In this document: piece by piece, positions 1 to 8,170 of the stretch
How positions within the stretch are numbered: position 1 is the first letter of the stretch
How the letters are laid out: every line of letters begins with the position of its first letter
Assembly (NCBI GenBank): GCA_029569255.1
Contig: JAKQUO010000048.1
Location: 81,055-145,054 of the forward strand
Length of the DNA stretch: 64,000 bases
Source: Acidobacteriota bacterium
Lineage (GTDB): Bacteria > Acidobacteriota > Aminicenantia > Aminicenantales > Saccharicenantaceae
Direction of reading: 5' to 3'
The notes under the pieces: generated by a model
Told to the model about the DNA's origin: nothing
Databases searched by the model: none
Seen by the model: the letters and a program-made list of their open reading frames with translations, nothing else
Translations under genes and position numbers: made by a program

Positions 1-1
1 C

Positions 2-211
2 GCCCCCGAGCCCTTGCCCTCCGCCCTTCTCAAGAAGCTGTCCCCGCGTGAGCGGGCGGCCCTGACGCTCTGGGCCAACGAAGGCTTGACGGCCAAGGAC
101 ATCTCGGCGGTCCTGGCCTGCTCGGCCTCGACGGCCCGGGTCTTCCTTTTCAACGCCCGCCGCAAGATCAAGGCCCTGCTGGAGAACGCCCATGTTTTGC
201 AGAACGGCTGA
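2..211 (+). CDS. ECF-type RNA polymerase sigma factor, C-terminal part
   Basis: The frame is open from the left window edge, so the gene is partial. The visible residues LSPRERAALTLWANEGL..DISAVLACS..ARVFLFNARRKIK form a sigma-70 region 4 helix-turn-helix, which binds the -35 element. The TTG start at 14 in the ORF track is an artefact of the window edge. The stop overlaps the next gene by 20 bases, and that gene encodes a membrane anti-sigma-like protein, which fits a sigma/anti-sigma pair made by coupled translation. The domain call is firm; the target promoters are unknown. Confidence 0.8.
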   Translation, partial: APEPLPSALLKKLSPRERAALTLWANEGLTAKDISAVLACSASTARVFLFNARRKIKALLENAHVLQNG

Positions 212-647
212 CCTTCTTCATGCCGCCCTGCCCCTGCGGCCCTTCCGGGACTGGCTCATCCGGAGCCACATGGAGGGCTGTCCGCGCTGCCAGGCCCGGC
301 TCCTCAGCCGGGAAGAGGCGCGAGGGCTTCTCGTCGCCCCGGACCGGGCGGGAGACGCGCGGGGCCTCTGGCCGAGGATCGCCGCGGAACGGGAGCGTTC
401 GGGGCGCGTTCCGGAAACGCCCCGGGCCGCCGGCGCCGCGTGGCGGGCGGTGGCCGTCTCGGCCTTGGCCCTGGTCATCGCGGTCACCGGCTTGTGGGTC
501 CTCCGCGAGACCGAAACGCCGGCCGCGGCCGCGCCCGACCGCTTCGAGATCAGCTATGTCAACGTGGGCGGCGCGCCCGCCCAAACGTTCGTCTATCAGC
601 CGCAGGGCTCGGACTCGGTCTTCGTCTGGGCCCAAAAAACCCCATGA
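192..647 (+). CDS. anti-sigma factor-like membrane protein
   Basis: This 151-residue protein has an N-terminal cytoplasmic part with H..CPRC, resembling the zinc-binding anti-sigma motif. One transmembrane helix follows (about residues 86-104, AVAVSALALVIAVTGLWVL), then a short periplasmic tail. It overlaps the 3' end of the sigma factor and precedes a TonB-family gene. That order and topology suggest it sequesters the sigma factor at the inner membrane. The periplasmic tail is only about 45 residues with no recognisable sensor domain. The function is inferred mainly from position and the cysteine motif. Confidence 0.65.
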   Translation: MFCRTADLLHAALPLRPFRDWLIRSHMEGCPRCQARLLSREEARGLLVAPDRAGDARGLWPRIAAERERSGRVPETPRAAGAAWRAVAVSALALVIAVTGLWVLRETETPAAAAPDRFEISYVNVGGAPAQTFVYQPQGSDSVFVWAQKTP

Positions 648-658
648 GGAGGGTGGTG

Positions 659-2308
659 ATGAATAAGCGACATTGGAGCCTTTTCGCGGGAACGCTCCTC
701 GCCGTCGGCGTCCTGGCCGCGTTCGCCGCGGCCGAGCCGCCTCAAACCTCATCGTCCCCCGTGACCGCGTTCGCGCTGACGATGAGGATCCTCGAAGGAT
801 CGCGAGAGGCGGCGCCCGCGCCGGCCAAACCCGTCACGTCCTCCTATCTGAAGTTCATGAGCTTCTCCAATTACGAGCTCGAGGAGGACGTCAAGGCCGA
901 CCAGCAGATCAAGAAGGTCTACGGCCTCGAGGACCTCGGCCTGATCGCCACCGCGGACCTGGGCTGGGAGAAAGGGAAGAACGACAAGGCCCTGTACATG
1001 TTCCGGCTGAACGGCCAGGAATACCTGCTCATCGTCACCCCCGGCCGGCGCCCCGAAAAGAACCAGTTCCGGATCGAGGTCTGGGAGCAGAGCCGCGACC
1101 GGCGGGCCAACCTCTTGGACACGGAATTTTCGCTCCCGGCGAAGGCCGCGGCTGTCTTCGGCTTCGAGAACACGGAGCAGAAGCCCTACTTCATCACCCT
1201 CAGGGTCGAGCGCTGGGTCGGCGATCCGGCCGCGGCCGCCGCCAGGCCCGCGGGCGGAACGGTCGGCGGGGTCGTCGGGGGCGTGATCAGGGCCGGCGCC
1301 GACAAGGTCAAGCCGCCCCAGCTCATCAAGGAGGTCCCGGCGGTCTATCCCGAGGAGGCCAGGAAAGCCGGCGTCCAGGGCGTCGTCATCATGGAAGCGA
1401 CGACCGACACCTACGGCCGGGTCGCGAGCGTCAAGATCCTCCGGGGCATCCCCCTTCTCGACCAGGCGGCCCTGGACGCCCTCAAACAGTGGGTCTACGA
1501 GCCCATGGTCATCGACGGCAAGCCCCAGCCGGTCACATTCACGGTAACGATGAGGTTCCAGCTCGACGATAAGAAAAAGCCCCAGGTCGAAGGCGGCGTC
1601 AGCGGCGGCGTCGCCGGGGGAGTCCAGGGCGGGGTCGAAGGTGGCGTCGAGGGGGGTGTCGTCGGCGGCGTCGCCGGAGGCGCCGTTCAATTCGAAGGCG
1701 GCGCCGTCCGGGCCGTCGGCAAGGTCCAGCCGCCCAAGCTCGTCATGTCGGTCCAGCCGGTCTACCCGAAAATCGCCAAGCAGGCCCACGTCGAGGGCGT
1801 GGTCATCCTCGAGGCCAAGACCGACGAGCAGGGCGACGTCATCGAAACGCGCGTCCTGCGCTCGATCCCGCTGCTCGACCAGGCCGCGATCGACGCCGTC
1901 AGGCGGTGGAAATACGAGCCCCTGGTCATCGACGGCAAACCGCACAAGGCCGTTTTCACCGTGACCGTCAGGTTCACCCTCGATGAACCCGAACACAGGG
2001 CCGCCGACAAGTTCGCCGAAGGGGCCGTCAAAGCCACCGGCGACATCAAGCCGCCCGCTCTGCTCAAGGAAGTCCAGCCGGTCTACCCTGAGGTCGCCCG
2101 CCAGGCCGGCGTCGAGGGAGTGGTCATCCTCAGCGTCAAGACCGACGAGACCGGCAAGGTCGTGGAAACGATGGTCCTGCGCTCGATCCCTCTCCTCGAC
2201 CAGGCCGCCATCGACGCGGTCCGCCAGTGGGTCTACGAGCCGTTCGTCCACGAGGGCAAAGCCCGGCCCATCGTGTTCACGGTGACCGTCCGCTTCCAGC
2301 TCAAGTAG
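659..2308 (+). CDS. TonB-family protein with three TonB C-terminal domains
   Basis: The protein is 549 residues from ATG 659, chosen because GAGGAGG lies just upstream and a signal peptide (LLAVGVLAAFAAA) follows. The ORF-track start at 440 lies inside the anti-sigma gene. After a roughly 150-residue domain I do not recognise come three near-identical TonB C-terminal modules. Each has a PxYP motif, a GVV(I)xxxxTD segment, IPLLDQAAxDAxxxWxYEP, and a closing strand. Gly-Val linkers (repeats of GGV) separate them. Canonical TonB has one such domain and an N-terminal anchor; here the N-terminus looks like a cleavable signal, so a stand-alone periplasmic scaffold or multivalent partner of outer-membrane receptors is possible. 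The gene probably belongs to the sigma/anti-sigma operon. Confidence 0.8.
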   Translation: MNKRHWSLFAGTLLAVGVLAAFAAAEPPQTSSSPVTAFALTMRILEGSREAAPAPAKPVTSSYLKFMSFSNYELEEDVKADQQIKKVYGLEDLGLIATADLGWEKGKNDKALYMFRLNGQEYLLIVTPGRRPEKNQFRIEVWEQSRDRRANLLDTEFSLPAKAAAVFGFENTEQKPYFITLRVERWVGDPAAAAARPAGGTVGGVVGGVIRAGADKVKPPQLIKEVPAVYPEEARKAGVQGVVIMEATTDTYGRVASVKILRGIPLLDQAALDALKQWVYEPMVIDGKPQPVTFTVTMRFQLDDKKKPQVEGGVSGGVAGGVQGGVEGGVEGGVVGGVAGGAVQFEGGAVRAVGKVQPPKLVMSVQPVYPKIAKQAHVEGVVILEAKTDEQGDVIETRVLRSIPLLDQAAIDAVRRWKYEPLVIDGKPHKAVFTVTVRFTLDEPEHRAADKFAEGAVKATGDIKPPALLKEVQPVYPEVARQAGVEGVVILSVKTDETGKVVETMVLRSIPLLDQAAIDAVRQWVYEPFVHEGKARPIVFTVTVRFQLK

Positions 2309-2317
2309 GGGAGAGCG

Positions 2318-3112
2318 TCAGCCCAGCTTCGAGTAGTCGAGCTCCGAGCCCAGGAGGCTGTGCGGGATGAGGAAGATGACGAGCGTCACGAGCGACGCGG
2401 CGACGACGAAGGGCCGGGCCGGCTTCCCCTTGCGCCCGGCGGCCAGGGCGACGATCCAGAAGAGGAAGGCGATGAGCGTCTTGTTGTCGGTCAGGTCGGT
2501 CCCGAGCGGGAACCCGGCCCAGGCGACGCCGAAGGCGAACTTCTGCATGAGCGGGCCGAGGATGAAGCCGCCGAGAAAGAGCAGCCCGACCGCCCAGAGG
2601 ACGAGCCGCCGCGGGTTCCTCTTCCTGTCGAGGGCCGCGAGGCCGGCCGCCGTGGAGAAGAGCATGCCGGCGAACATCACCAGGACGTGGGGGACGACGA
2701 TCCAGCCGGGGACCGGGTCCTTGAAGCGGAGGATGACGGGCTCGCGTCCGCCGATCACGGCCCGGCCCGCCCCTTCCCCGACGGCGACCCGGTAGGCGAC
2801 CTTGCCGGCCGCCGGCTGCCGGGGCAGGCGGCCGACCAGCCGGTCGCCCTCCCGGGCGAGCGGCAGCCTCTCCCAGGCGTCGCCCGTCGGGTAGCGCTTC
2901 CATTCGATCCAGCCCTCGAGCGGCGCCGGCGCGGGCACGGCCACCTCGGCGTCGGCCGTCGTCTCGGCGCTCCGGGGCAGCTTGTACCGGACCTCCGTCC
3001 CGCCGACGGCGGCCCGGCCCTTCAACGGATAGGTCGGGCCGGTCAGCCGCTGATGGACGAGCGAGGCCAAGGTGAGGAGGACGGCCAGGGCCCAGAGGAG
3101 TCCCTTGCGCAT
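2318..3112 (-). CDS. hypothetical multi-pass membrane protein
   Basis: I do not recognise a named family. The 264 residues begin with a membrane helix (LLWALAVLLTLASLV), continue with a roughly 100-residue soluble stretch that looks extracytoplasmic and beta-rich, and end with four hydrophobic helices (for example VVPHVLVMFAGMLFSTAAGLAAL and FVVAASLVTLVIFLI). It starts six bases after the stop of the LiaF-like gene upstream on the same strand, so the two are probably co-transcribed. A role in envelope sensing is only suggested by that neighbour. Confidence 0.6.
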   Translation of the reverse strand: MRKGLLWALAVLLTLASLVHQRLTGPTYPLKGRAAVGGTEVRYKLPRSAETTADAEVAVPAPAPLEGWIEWKRYPTGDAWERLPLAREGDRLVGRLPRQPAAGKVAYRVAVGEGAGRAVIGGREPVILRFKDPVPGWIVVPHVLVMFAGMLFSTAAGLAALDRKRNPRRLVLWAVGLLFLGGFILGPLMQKFAFGVAWAGFPLGTDLTDNKTLIAFLFWIVALAAGRKGKPARPFVVAASLVTLVIFLIPHSLLGSELDYSKLG

Positions 3113-3118
3113 GGCGGG

Positions 3119-3808
3119 CTAGTCCTTGACCTCGATCGAGCCCAGGACGGCCGATCCCCTGACGGTCAGGACCTCGGCCGCCGGCTCGCTCGGGGCCTTC
3201 CTGCGGCTCTCGACGGAGCCGAGGACGGGCGTCCCCTCCAGGACGACCTGCCATTCGCGCGGGACATGGACCTCGACGCTCCCGAAGACGGCCGACAGCG
3301 CCAGCTCGGCCTGCCCGCCGGCGAGCCGGGCCCCGCGGAGGTCGATCTCGGCCGCGCCGAAGACGACTTCGGCCGCGCCGCCCCGGAAGCTCTGCGACAC
3401 GACCTTTCGGCTCGTCCCGGAGAAGACCTGCTTGATGTTCAGGTCGTCGGCCGTCGATTCCGAGGCCGACTGTCTGTCCGGATGCCAGGCCGGCCGGAGC
3501 AGGACCCAGAGGCCGGCCCCGATGATGGCCAGCGGCCAGACGAAGTGCCAGAGGGCCCGGTCGAAGACCCGCAGGCGGATGAGCAGGAAGAAGGCGCCGA
3601 AGAGGATGAAGAAGGCCCCCGCCCCGACGTTCCTGAAATTGTTGCTGAGAAGGATGGAGACGCCGATGAGGATGAAGATCGCCGGCCAGTAGCGGCCGAC
3701 GAAGTCCCCGAAGACGATCCGGCCCATCTGGTCCAGGAGGAACAGGACCCCGAGGAAGATGAGAAGGATGCCCCAGAAGATGCGGCCCTGCGTCTTTTGC
3801 GCGCTCAT
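3119..3808 (-). CDS. LiaF-like membrane protein with cell-wall-active antibiotic response domain
   Basis: The true start is ATG at 3808 (MSAQKTQGRIFWG), preceded by GGAGGGAAC; the ORF track overextends to 4528. The 229-residue protein has four N-terminal transmembrane helices in short pairs (FWGILLIFLGVLFLLD, YWPAIFILIGVSILLS and so on) followed by a beta-rich soluble domain with repeated GSVE/GAAEI turns. That arrangement is typical of LiaF/DUF5668-type proteins. Family members sense or modulate envelope stress in Firmicutes; the role here is unknown. It is first in a two-gene unit with the downstream membrane protein. Confidence 0.65.
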   Translation of the reverse strand: MSAQKTQGRIFWGILLIFLGVLFLLDQMGRIVFGDFVGRYWPAIFILIGVSILLSNNFRNVGAGAFFILFGAFFLLIRLRVFDRALWHFVWPLAIIGAGLWVLLRPAWHPDRQSASESTADDLNIKQVFSGTSRKVVSQSFRGGAAEVVFGAAEIDLRGARLAGGQAELALSAVFGSVEVHVPREWQVVLEGTPVLGSVESRRKAPSEPAAEVLTVRGSAVLGSIEVKD

Positions 3809-3987
3809 GTGTTCCCTCCGTTCGGGCTTAGGATACCACAGCCCCTCGGCCCCCGCAAAAACGGGCCTCTCCGCGACCCCGGTCCCCCCTCTCCCGCGGC
3901 GGCGATGGGCGTCGCCCCGGCGGTCCCCGCTGTCGGAGGAGGGGGAGCGCGCGGCTGGGCGAGCGAAGCCCGGGTCGAGGCGCGCGC

Positions 3988-4800
3988 TCAGAGCCGGCGG
4001 ACGTTCATGCCGCCGCTCACCTCGATCACGGCCCCGGTCGAGAAGGCGAAGTCGCCCCGGGCCAGCGCGGCCACGGCCCGGCCGACGTCCTCGGGCCGCC
4101 CCCAGCGGCCCTGGGGAACGAGGCCCTCGGCGATGAGCCGGTCGTATCTCTTCTTCACCCCGGCGGTCATGTCCGTGGCGATGATGCCCGGCCGGACCTC
4201 GTAGACGCCGATGCCCTTCGCGGCCAGGGCGTCGGCGAAGACCGTGGCCGCCATGCTCAGGGCCGCCTTCGAAATGCAGTACTCGGCCCGCGAGGCCGAG
4301 GAGACGGCGGCCGAGATGGAGGTGATGAAGACGATGGCCGGGGCGGGGCCGTTCTCGAGGGGCTTCTGGGCGAGCATCCGTTTCGCCGCGTTCTGGCTCA
4401 GGAAGAACGGCCCCCGGGCGTTCGTCGAGAGGAGCCGGTCGTAGCTCGCGGGGCCCGTCTCCAGGACGCCGACGCGCTCGGCCGGGGCGACCCCGGCGTT
4501 GTTGACCAGGACGTCGATCCGGCCGCACACCCCGGCCGCGGCGTCGAGCATCCGGTCGTGGTCCTCGATCCTGGCGATGTCCCCGGCGACGGGCAGGAAC
4601 CGGCCGCCGAGCTCGCGGACGCGCTCCTTGACCTCGAAGAGGCCCTTCCTCCGGTCCCCCGGCTCGAAGACGATGTCGATGCCGACGACGTCGAAGCCCT
4701 CGCGGGCCAGGGCCAGGACGATCCCCCGGCCGATGCCTCGCCCGGCCCCGGTGACGACGGCGGCGGGGCGTGAGCCGCGCGGTTTCTTGGGCACGATCAT
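3988..4800 (-). CDS. short-chain dehydrogenase/reductase (SDR)
   Basis: This is a classical 270-residue SDR with the nucleotide-binding motif TGAGRGIG near residue 18, NNAG near 105, and the catalytic Ser and YxxxK (SISAAVSSASRAEYCISK). It ends with GxxxxVSGGM as in FabG-like 3-oxoacyl reductases. Its ATG overlaps the stop of the FAD oxidoreductase gene by four bases (ATGA), making it the last gene of a four-gene unit with an isomerase-like protein, an OYE-type reductase and a flavoprotein. That setting argues for a sugar or polyol substrate rather than fatty-acid synthesis. Substrate unknown. Confidence 0.85.
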   Translation of the reverse strand: MIVPKKPRGSRPAAVVTGAGRGIGRGIVLALAREGFDVVGIDIVFEPGDRRKGLFEVKERVRELGGRFLPVAGDIARIEDHDRMLDAAAGVCGRIDVLVNNAGVAPAERVGVLETGPASYDRLLSTNARGPFFLSQNAAKRMLAQKPLENGPAPAIVFITSISAAVSSASRAEYCISKAALSMAATVFADALAAKGIGVYEVRPGIIATDMTAGVKKRYDRLIAEGLVPQGRWGRPEDVGRAVAALARGDFAFSTGAVIEVSGGMNVRRL

Positions 4801-6815
4801 TCCTCCTCGGCGACGATGCGGTCGTTGCGGAAGTCGTCCCAGACGGTCTCGAACCAGGCCTCGGCCGGAGGGACGGGCCGGACCGGGACCCAGCGCTTTT
4901 CGGGCCGGCCCCGGCCGCCGAGGCGGACCTCCAGGATGTTCCGCCCGACGAAGTCGTCCGGTCCGGCGAGCGAGAAGGCCCAGCGCCCGCCGAGGCGCGG
5001 GTGGGGGGGCTCGCCGGCCGGGTCGGGCACGAGATAGGAGCCCCGGCTCTTACCGCCCCGGTCGAGGTACTCGGCGATGGCCTCGAGGTAGACGGCGTGG
5101 GTCAGGGCCAGGTCGAGGGACTTGAAGGCCCGGGGCAGGTCGCGGGGCGAAGCGGCCCGGAGCCCGCGGCGGGCCCGGAGCCACAGCCCGCGGGCTGCGT
5201 CTTTCCCCGCCCTGACGGCGGCGGCGTCCCGGACGACCGCGCCGCAGGCGGACATCCGCCGCCGGACCTCGGCGAGGCAGGCGGCGGGGTCGAGCGAGCC
5301 CGCTTGTTCCCGGCCCAGCATGGCCTCGGCCAGCTCCCGCCTGGCCCGGACGAGCGGGCCGGCGGCCCGGGCGAACGCGGCGTCGGAGAGAGGCCGGCCG
5401 GCCCGGCGGCGGGCGATGAACAGGGCCGCCCGGGCGCCGCCGACCTGCCCGGCGTTGAGGGCCGAGCCGCCCGGCCGGGTGACGCCGTGGGTGCCGCAGA
5501 CCTCGCCGACCGGGAAGAGCCCGCGGACGTTCGACTCCCACCAGACCGAGGCCCTGAAGCCGCCGTTGTTGTGCTGGGCGCAGACGGCGATCTCCAGCGG
5601 CTCGCGGGCGAGATCGATCCCGTGCGCCCGGTAGAGGGCGACGGCCGGCGGGTTCATCTTCCTCAGCCGGGCGATGGGCGTGGCCATGAGCGCGCCCGAC
5701 CGCTCGAGATAGGCGAAGGCCTCGGGGCCGAGGAGCGCCGGCGCGAACGGCGCCAACCGGCCGTCGCCGCGGGGGTCGGCGCGGAAGTCGAGGAAGACGC
5801 GCCGCCCCTTGACGACCGTCTCCTCGTGGACGAGGACGTCGATGAGCGACGAGCCGCCGCCCCGGGCCTTGCGCGGGTCGAACGGCCACTGGTAGCCCTT
5901 GAGGAAGACGGCCGTGGCCAGCGCGCCCATGTCGGGGAAGTAGTCGTTGAGGAACTCGCGCTCGTCGCCGCCCCGCGCGTCCGTCGAGACGTAGCGGGGG
6001 ACGGCCTGCTGGTAGGCGCCGGAGACGTTCCAGCGGAACTTGGTCGAGGCCAGGCCGAACTGGGACTCGGTCAGGTTGTGGGCCGTGGCGCCGGCCTCGA
6101 AGAGCAGGCCGTGGGACCCGGTCTGGCTCTCCGGGTAGACCGAGTGCTCGTACAGGCCGCCGGGGCCGCCCGTGGCGGCGATGACGTTCACGGCGTTGAA
6201 GAGGATGAAACCGCGCTCCCGCGAGCCGAGCCCGGCCCGGTCGAGGGCGACGGCCCCGAGGACCCGGCGGCGGACGCCCCGCCCCCCGGCGAGGAGCGCG
6301 ATGGCCTCGTGGCCGTCGAAGACGCGGACCCGGCGGCGCCGGCACTCGGCGAGGAGCTTCTCGAACATCATCCTCGAGGTCAGCGGCCCGGCCGAGGTGG
6401 CCCGCTGGCGCGGGTCGTGGTCGGTCTTGTAGCCGACGTAGGCGCCGAAGCGGTCGTGGGGGAAGGGGACGCCCAGGGCGACGAGGTGGAAGAAGGCCTC
6501 GAGCGAGCCCTGGGCCTCGGCCAGGGCGATGTCGCCGTGCGCCGAGCCGCCCGCCGCCAGGTCGCGGGCCATTTCGGCCGCGGAGTCGGGCCGGTCGCCG
6601 GAGAGCGAGAGCTTGTAGTAGGTCTGTTTGTCCGAGCCGGACTCGGCCGAGGCGCCGGCCCCCAGGCGCGATGTGACCACCGCGACGTCGGCCTGCCCGT
6701 GCTCATGGAGGCGGACGGCGGCGTTGAGGCCGGCCGCGCCGCTGCCGATGACGAGGGTGTTGAGGGAGTGGAGCGGATAGGTCCGCCCGCCGATCCGGAC
6801 GCGGCTCGTCCTCAT
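4797..6815 (-). CDS. FAD-dependent oxidoreductase, fumarate reductase/succinate dehydrogenase flavoprotein type
   Basis: The start is ATG 6815 (MRTSRVRIGG), overlapping the stop of the OYE gene by four bases; the longer ORF reads antisense-like sequence. The 672-residue protein carries the dinucleotide motif VIGSGAAGLNAA near residue 23, ATGGPGGLY in the middle, and late GEVCGTHGVTRPGGSALNAGQVGGARAA, the FAD-contacting region of the fumarate-reductase-like family. No heme or membrane domain is visible. It is sandwiched between an Fe-S flavin reductase and an SDR, so it may oxidise or reduce a sugar-derived intermediate together with them. Exact reaction unknown. Confidence 0.8.
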   Translation of the reverse strand: MRTSRVRIGGRTYPLHSLNTLVIGSGAAGLNAAVRLHEHGQADVAVVTSRLGAGASAESGSDKQTYYKLSLSGDRPDSAAEMARDLAAGGSAHGDIALAEAQGSLEAFFHLVALGVPFPHDRFGAYVGYKTDHDPRQRATSAGPLTSRMMFEKLLAECRRRRVRVFDGHEAIALLAGGRGVRRRVLGAVALDRAGLGSRERGFILFNAVNVIAATGGPGGLYEHSVYPESQTGSHGLLFEAGATAHNLTESQFGLASTKFRWNVSGAYQQAVPRYVSTDARGGDEREFLNDYFPDMGALATAVFLKGYQWPFDPRKARGGGSSLIDVLVHEETVVKGRRVFLDFRADPRGDGRLAPFAPALLGPEAFAYLERSGALMATPIARLRKMNPPAVALYRAHGIDLAREPLEIAVCAQHNNGGFRASVWWESNVRGLFPVGEVCGTHGVTRPGGSALNAGQVGGARAALFIARRRAGRPLSDAAFARAAGPLVRARRELAEAMLGREQAGSLDPAACLAEVRRRMSACGAVVRDAAAVRAGKDAARGLWLRARRGLRAASPRDLPRAFKSLDLALTHAVYLEAIAEYLDRGGKSRGSYLVPDPAGEPPHPRLGGRWAFSLAGPDDFVGRNILEVRLGGRGRPEKRWVPVRPVPPAEAWFETVWDDFRNDRIVAEEE

Positions 6816-8164
6816 GGGGCCTGGCCTCCTTTCCGGGCCGACGCGGCGGCGCTCTTGTAGAGCGGGTCCCGGACGACGCAGCCCACCGGTTCCTGGCGGC
6901 GGAGGAGGTCCGAGCAGAGCGAGCAGGTCGTACAGACCTTCCCGGGATCGAACCGGCCCTCGCGGACGAGGTCGGCGGCGAAGTCCGGGTAGGCCAGCGC
7001 GCCCCGTCCGAAACCGATAACGGCGGTCCGCCCGGCGGCGACCATGGCCGCGCCGACGCCGGGGGCGAAGGCCCGGAGCCAGGAGTAGCCGGCGCCGACG
7101 ACGGCGATTCGGGGCGAGGCGAGCTGGATCTCCGAGGCGATCCGCAGATGGCGGGCCACGCCCTCGAGCGGGTGCTCGTCCGGGACGGGCCCGCCCGGGA
7201 CCGGCCGGTCGAAGGGCCGGCCGAAGTGGGGCTTCCAGGCCGGGACGCCGAGCGACAGGGCCAGGACGCGGACGCCCGCCTCGGCCAGCCCGGCCACGAG
7301 GGCCTTGGGCTCGTCGAGGTCGACGTTCCCGGGCGCGTCGGGGTCCATGCCGAAGCCGAAGGGGAAGGGGACGAGGTCGGCCGCCGATAGCCGCGAGGTC
7401 ACGATCAGGCTGGGCGTCTCGCCGCGGACGCGCCCGACCGTCTCGAGGAGGAAGCGGGCCCGGTTCGCGAACGGCCCGCCGTAGCGGCTGTCCTCGCGGC
7501 CGTGGGCGGCCAGGATCTCGGAGACGAGATAGCCGTGGCAGGCCTTGATGTCGACGCCGTCGAAGCCGGCCGCCGCGGCCAGGTCGGCCGCCTCGACGAA
7601 GTCGTCCCGGATCGCGTCGAGCTCGTCGTCGGGAACGAGGGGGTAGTCGGCCGGCAGGCCGAGGAGCGGGTCGAGGTGGGGATTGTGCTGCACGATCCGC
7701 GGCCGCGGCGTCCCCTCCGGCTTGGCGAAGCGGCCGGAGTCCGTCAGCTGGAGGACGAGGAGCGGCCGGTGGCCCGGGCCCCATTCCGCGGCGGCCGCGG
7801 CCCGCGTCTCCTCGGCCAGCCGGGCGAAGGCGCCGACGGTGCTCCCGGTGAGCCGGAGCTGGCGCGGGTTGGAGCGCCCGTCGGGGCGGACGGCCGCCGC
7901 CTCGATCCAGATGAGGCCGGCGCCCCCGGCGGCGTAGCGGCGGTAGCGGCGCCGGGTCCGCTCGGACGGCCCGCCCGACGCGTCGGCGTCCGCTCCCTCC
8001 ATCGGGAGGACGGCCAGGCGGTTGGGGACCGTGCGGCCCGCGACGACGGCCCTTTCGGCGAGGATGGAGGGATCGTCTTCATAGGGGATATCGAGCCCGA
8101 GGCGGCCGGCCTCGGCGAGCAGGCTCCCGGCCGAGCGGAGGCGGAACCGGGCGTGCGCGGCCAT
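6812..8164 (-). CDS. Old Yellow Enzyme-family NADH:flavin oxidoreductase with Fe-S motif
   Basis: This 450-residue protein has a TIM barrel with the OYE hallmarks GFDGVDIKACHGYL and RYGGPFANRARFL. Near the C-terminus lies a cysteine cluster, CTTCSLC followed by a fourth Cys eleven residues on, which fits a 4Fe-4S site as in 2,4-dienoyl-CoA reductase relatives. It lacks the C-terminal FAD/NAD(P) domain of those fused enzymes. The separate flavoprotein encoded immediately downstream may substitute for it. The usual histidine pair is altered: QLxHxGR reads QLTDSGR, and the first His of the HxxHGY segment is Lys. It starts six bases after the isomerase gene. Confidence 0.8.
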   Translation of the reverse strand: MAAHARFRLRSAGSLLAEAGRLGLDIPYEDDPSILAERAVVAGRTVPNRLAVLPMEGADADASGGPSERTRRRYRRYAAGGAGLIWIEAAAVRPDGRSNPRQLRLTGSTVGAFARLAEETRAAAAAEWGPGHRPLLVLQLTDSGRFAKPEGTPRPRIVQHNPHLDPLLGLPADYPLVPDDELDAIRDDFVEAADLAAAAGFDGVDIKACHGYLVSEILAAHGREDSRYGGPFANRARFLLETVGRVRGETPSLIVTSRLSAADLVPFPFGFGMDPDAPGNVDLDEPKALVAGLAEAGVRVLALSLGVPAWKPHFGRPFDRPVPGGPVPDEHPLEGVARHLRIASEIQLASPRIAVVGAGYSWLRAFAPGVGAAMVAAGRTAVIGFGRGALAYPDFAADLVREGRFDPGKVCTTCSLCSDLLRRQEPVGCVVRDPLYKSAAASARKGGQAP

Positions 8165-8170
8165 GGCCGG

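Noticed and set aside
1564-1700. The GGCGGCGTC tandem stretch in the TonB gene as a non-coding satellite
   Set aside because: It stays in frame and encodes the Gly-Val linker between TonB domains.
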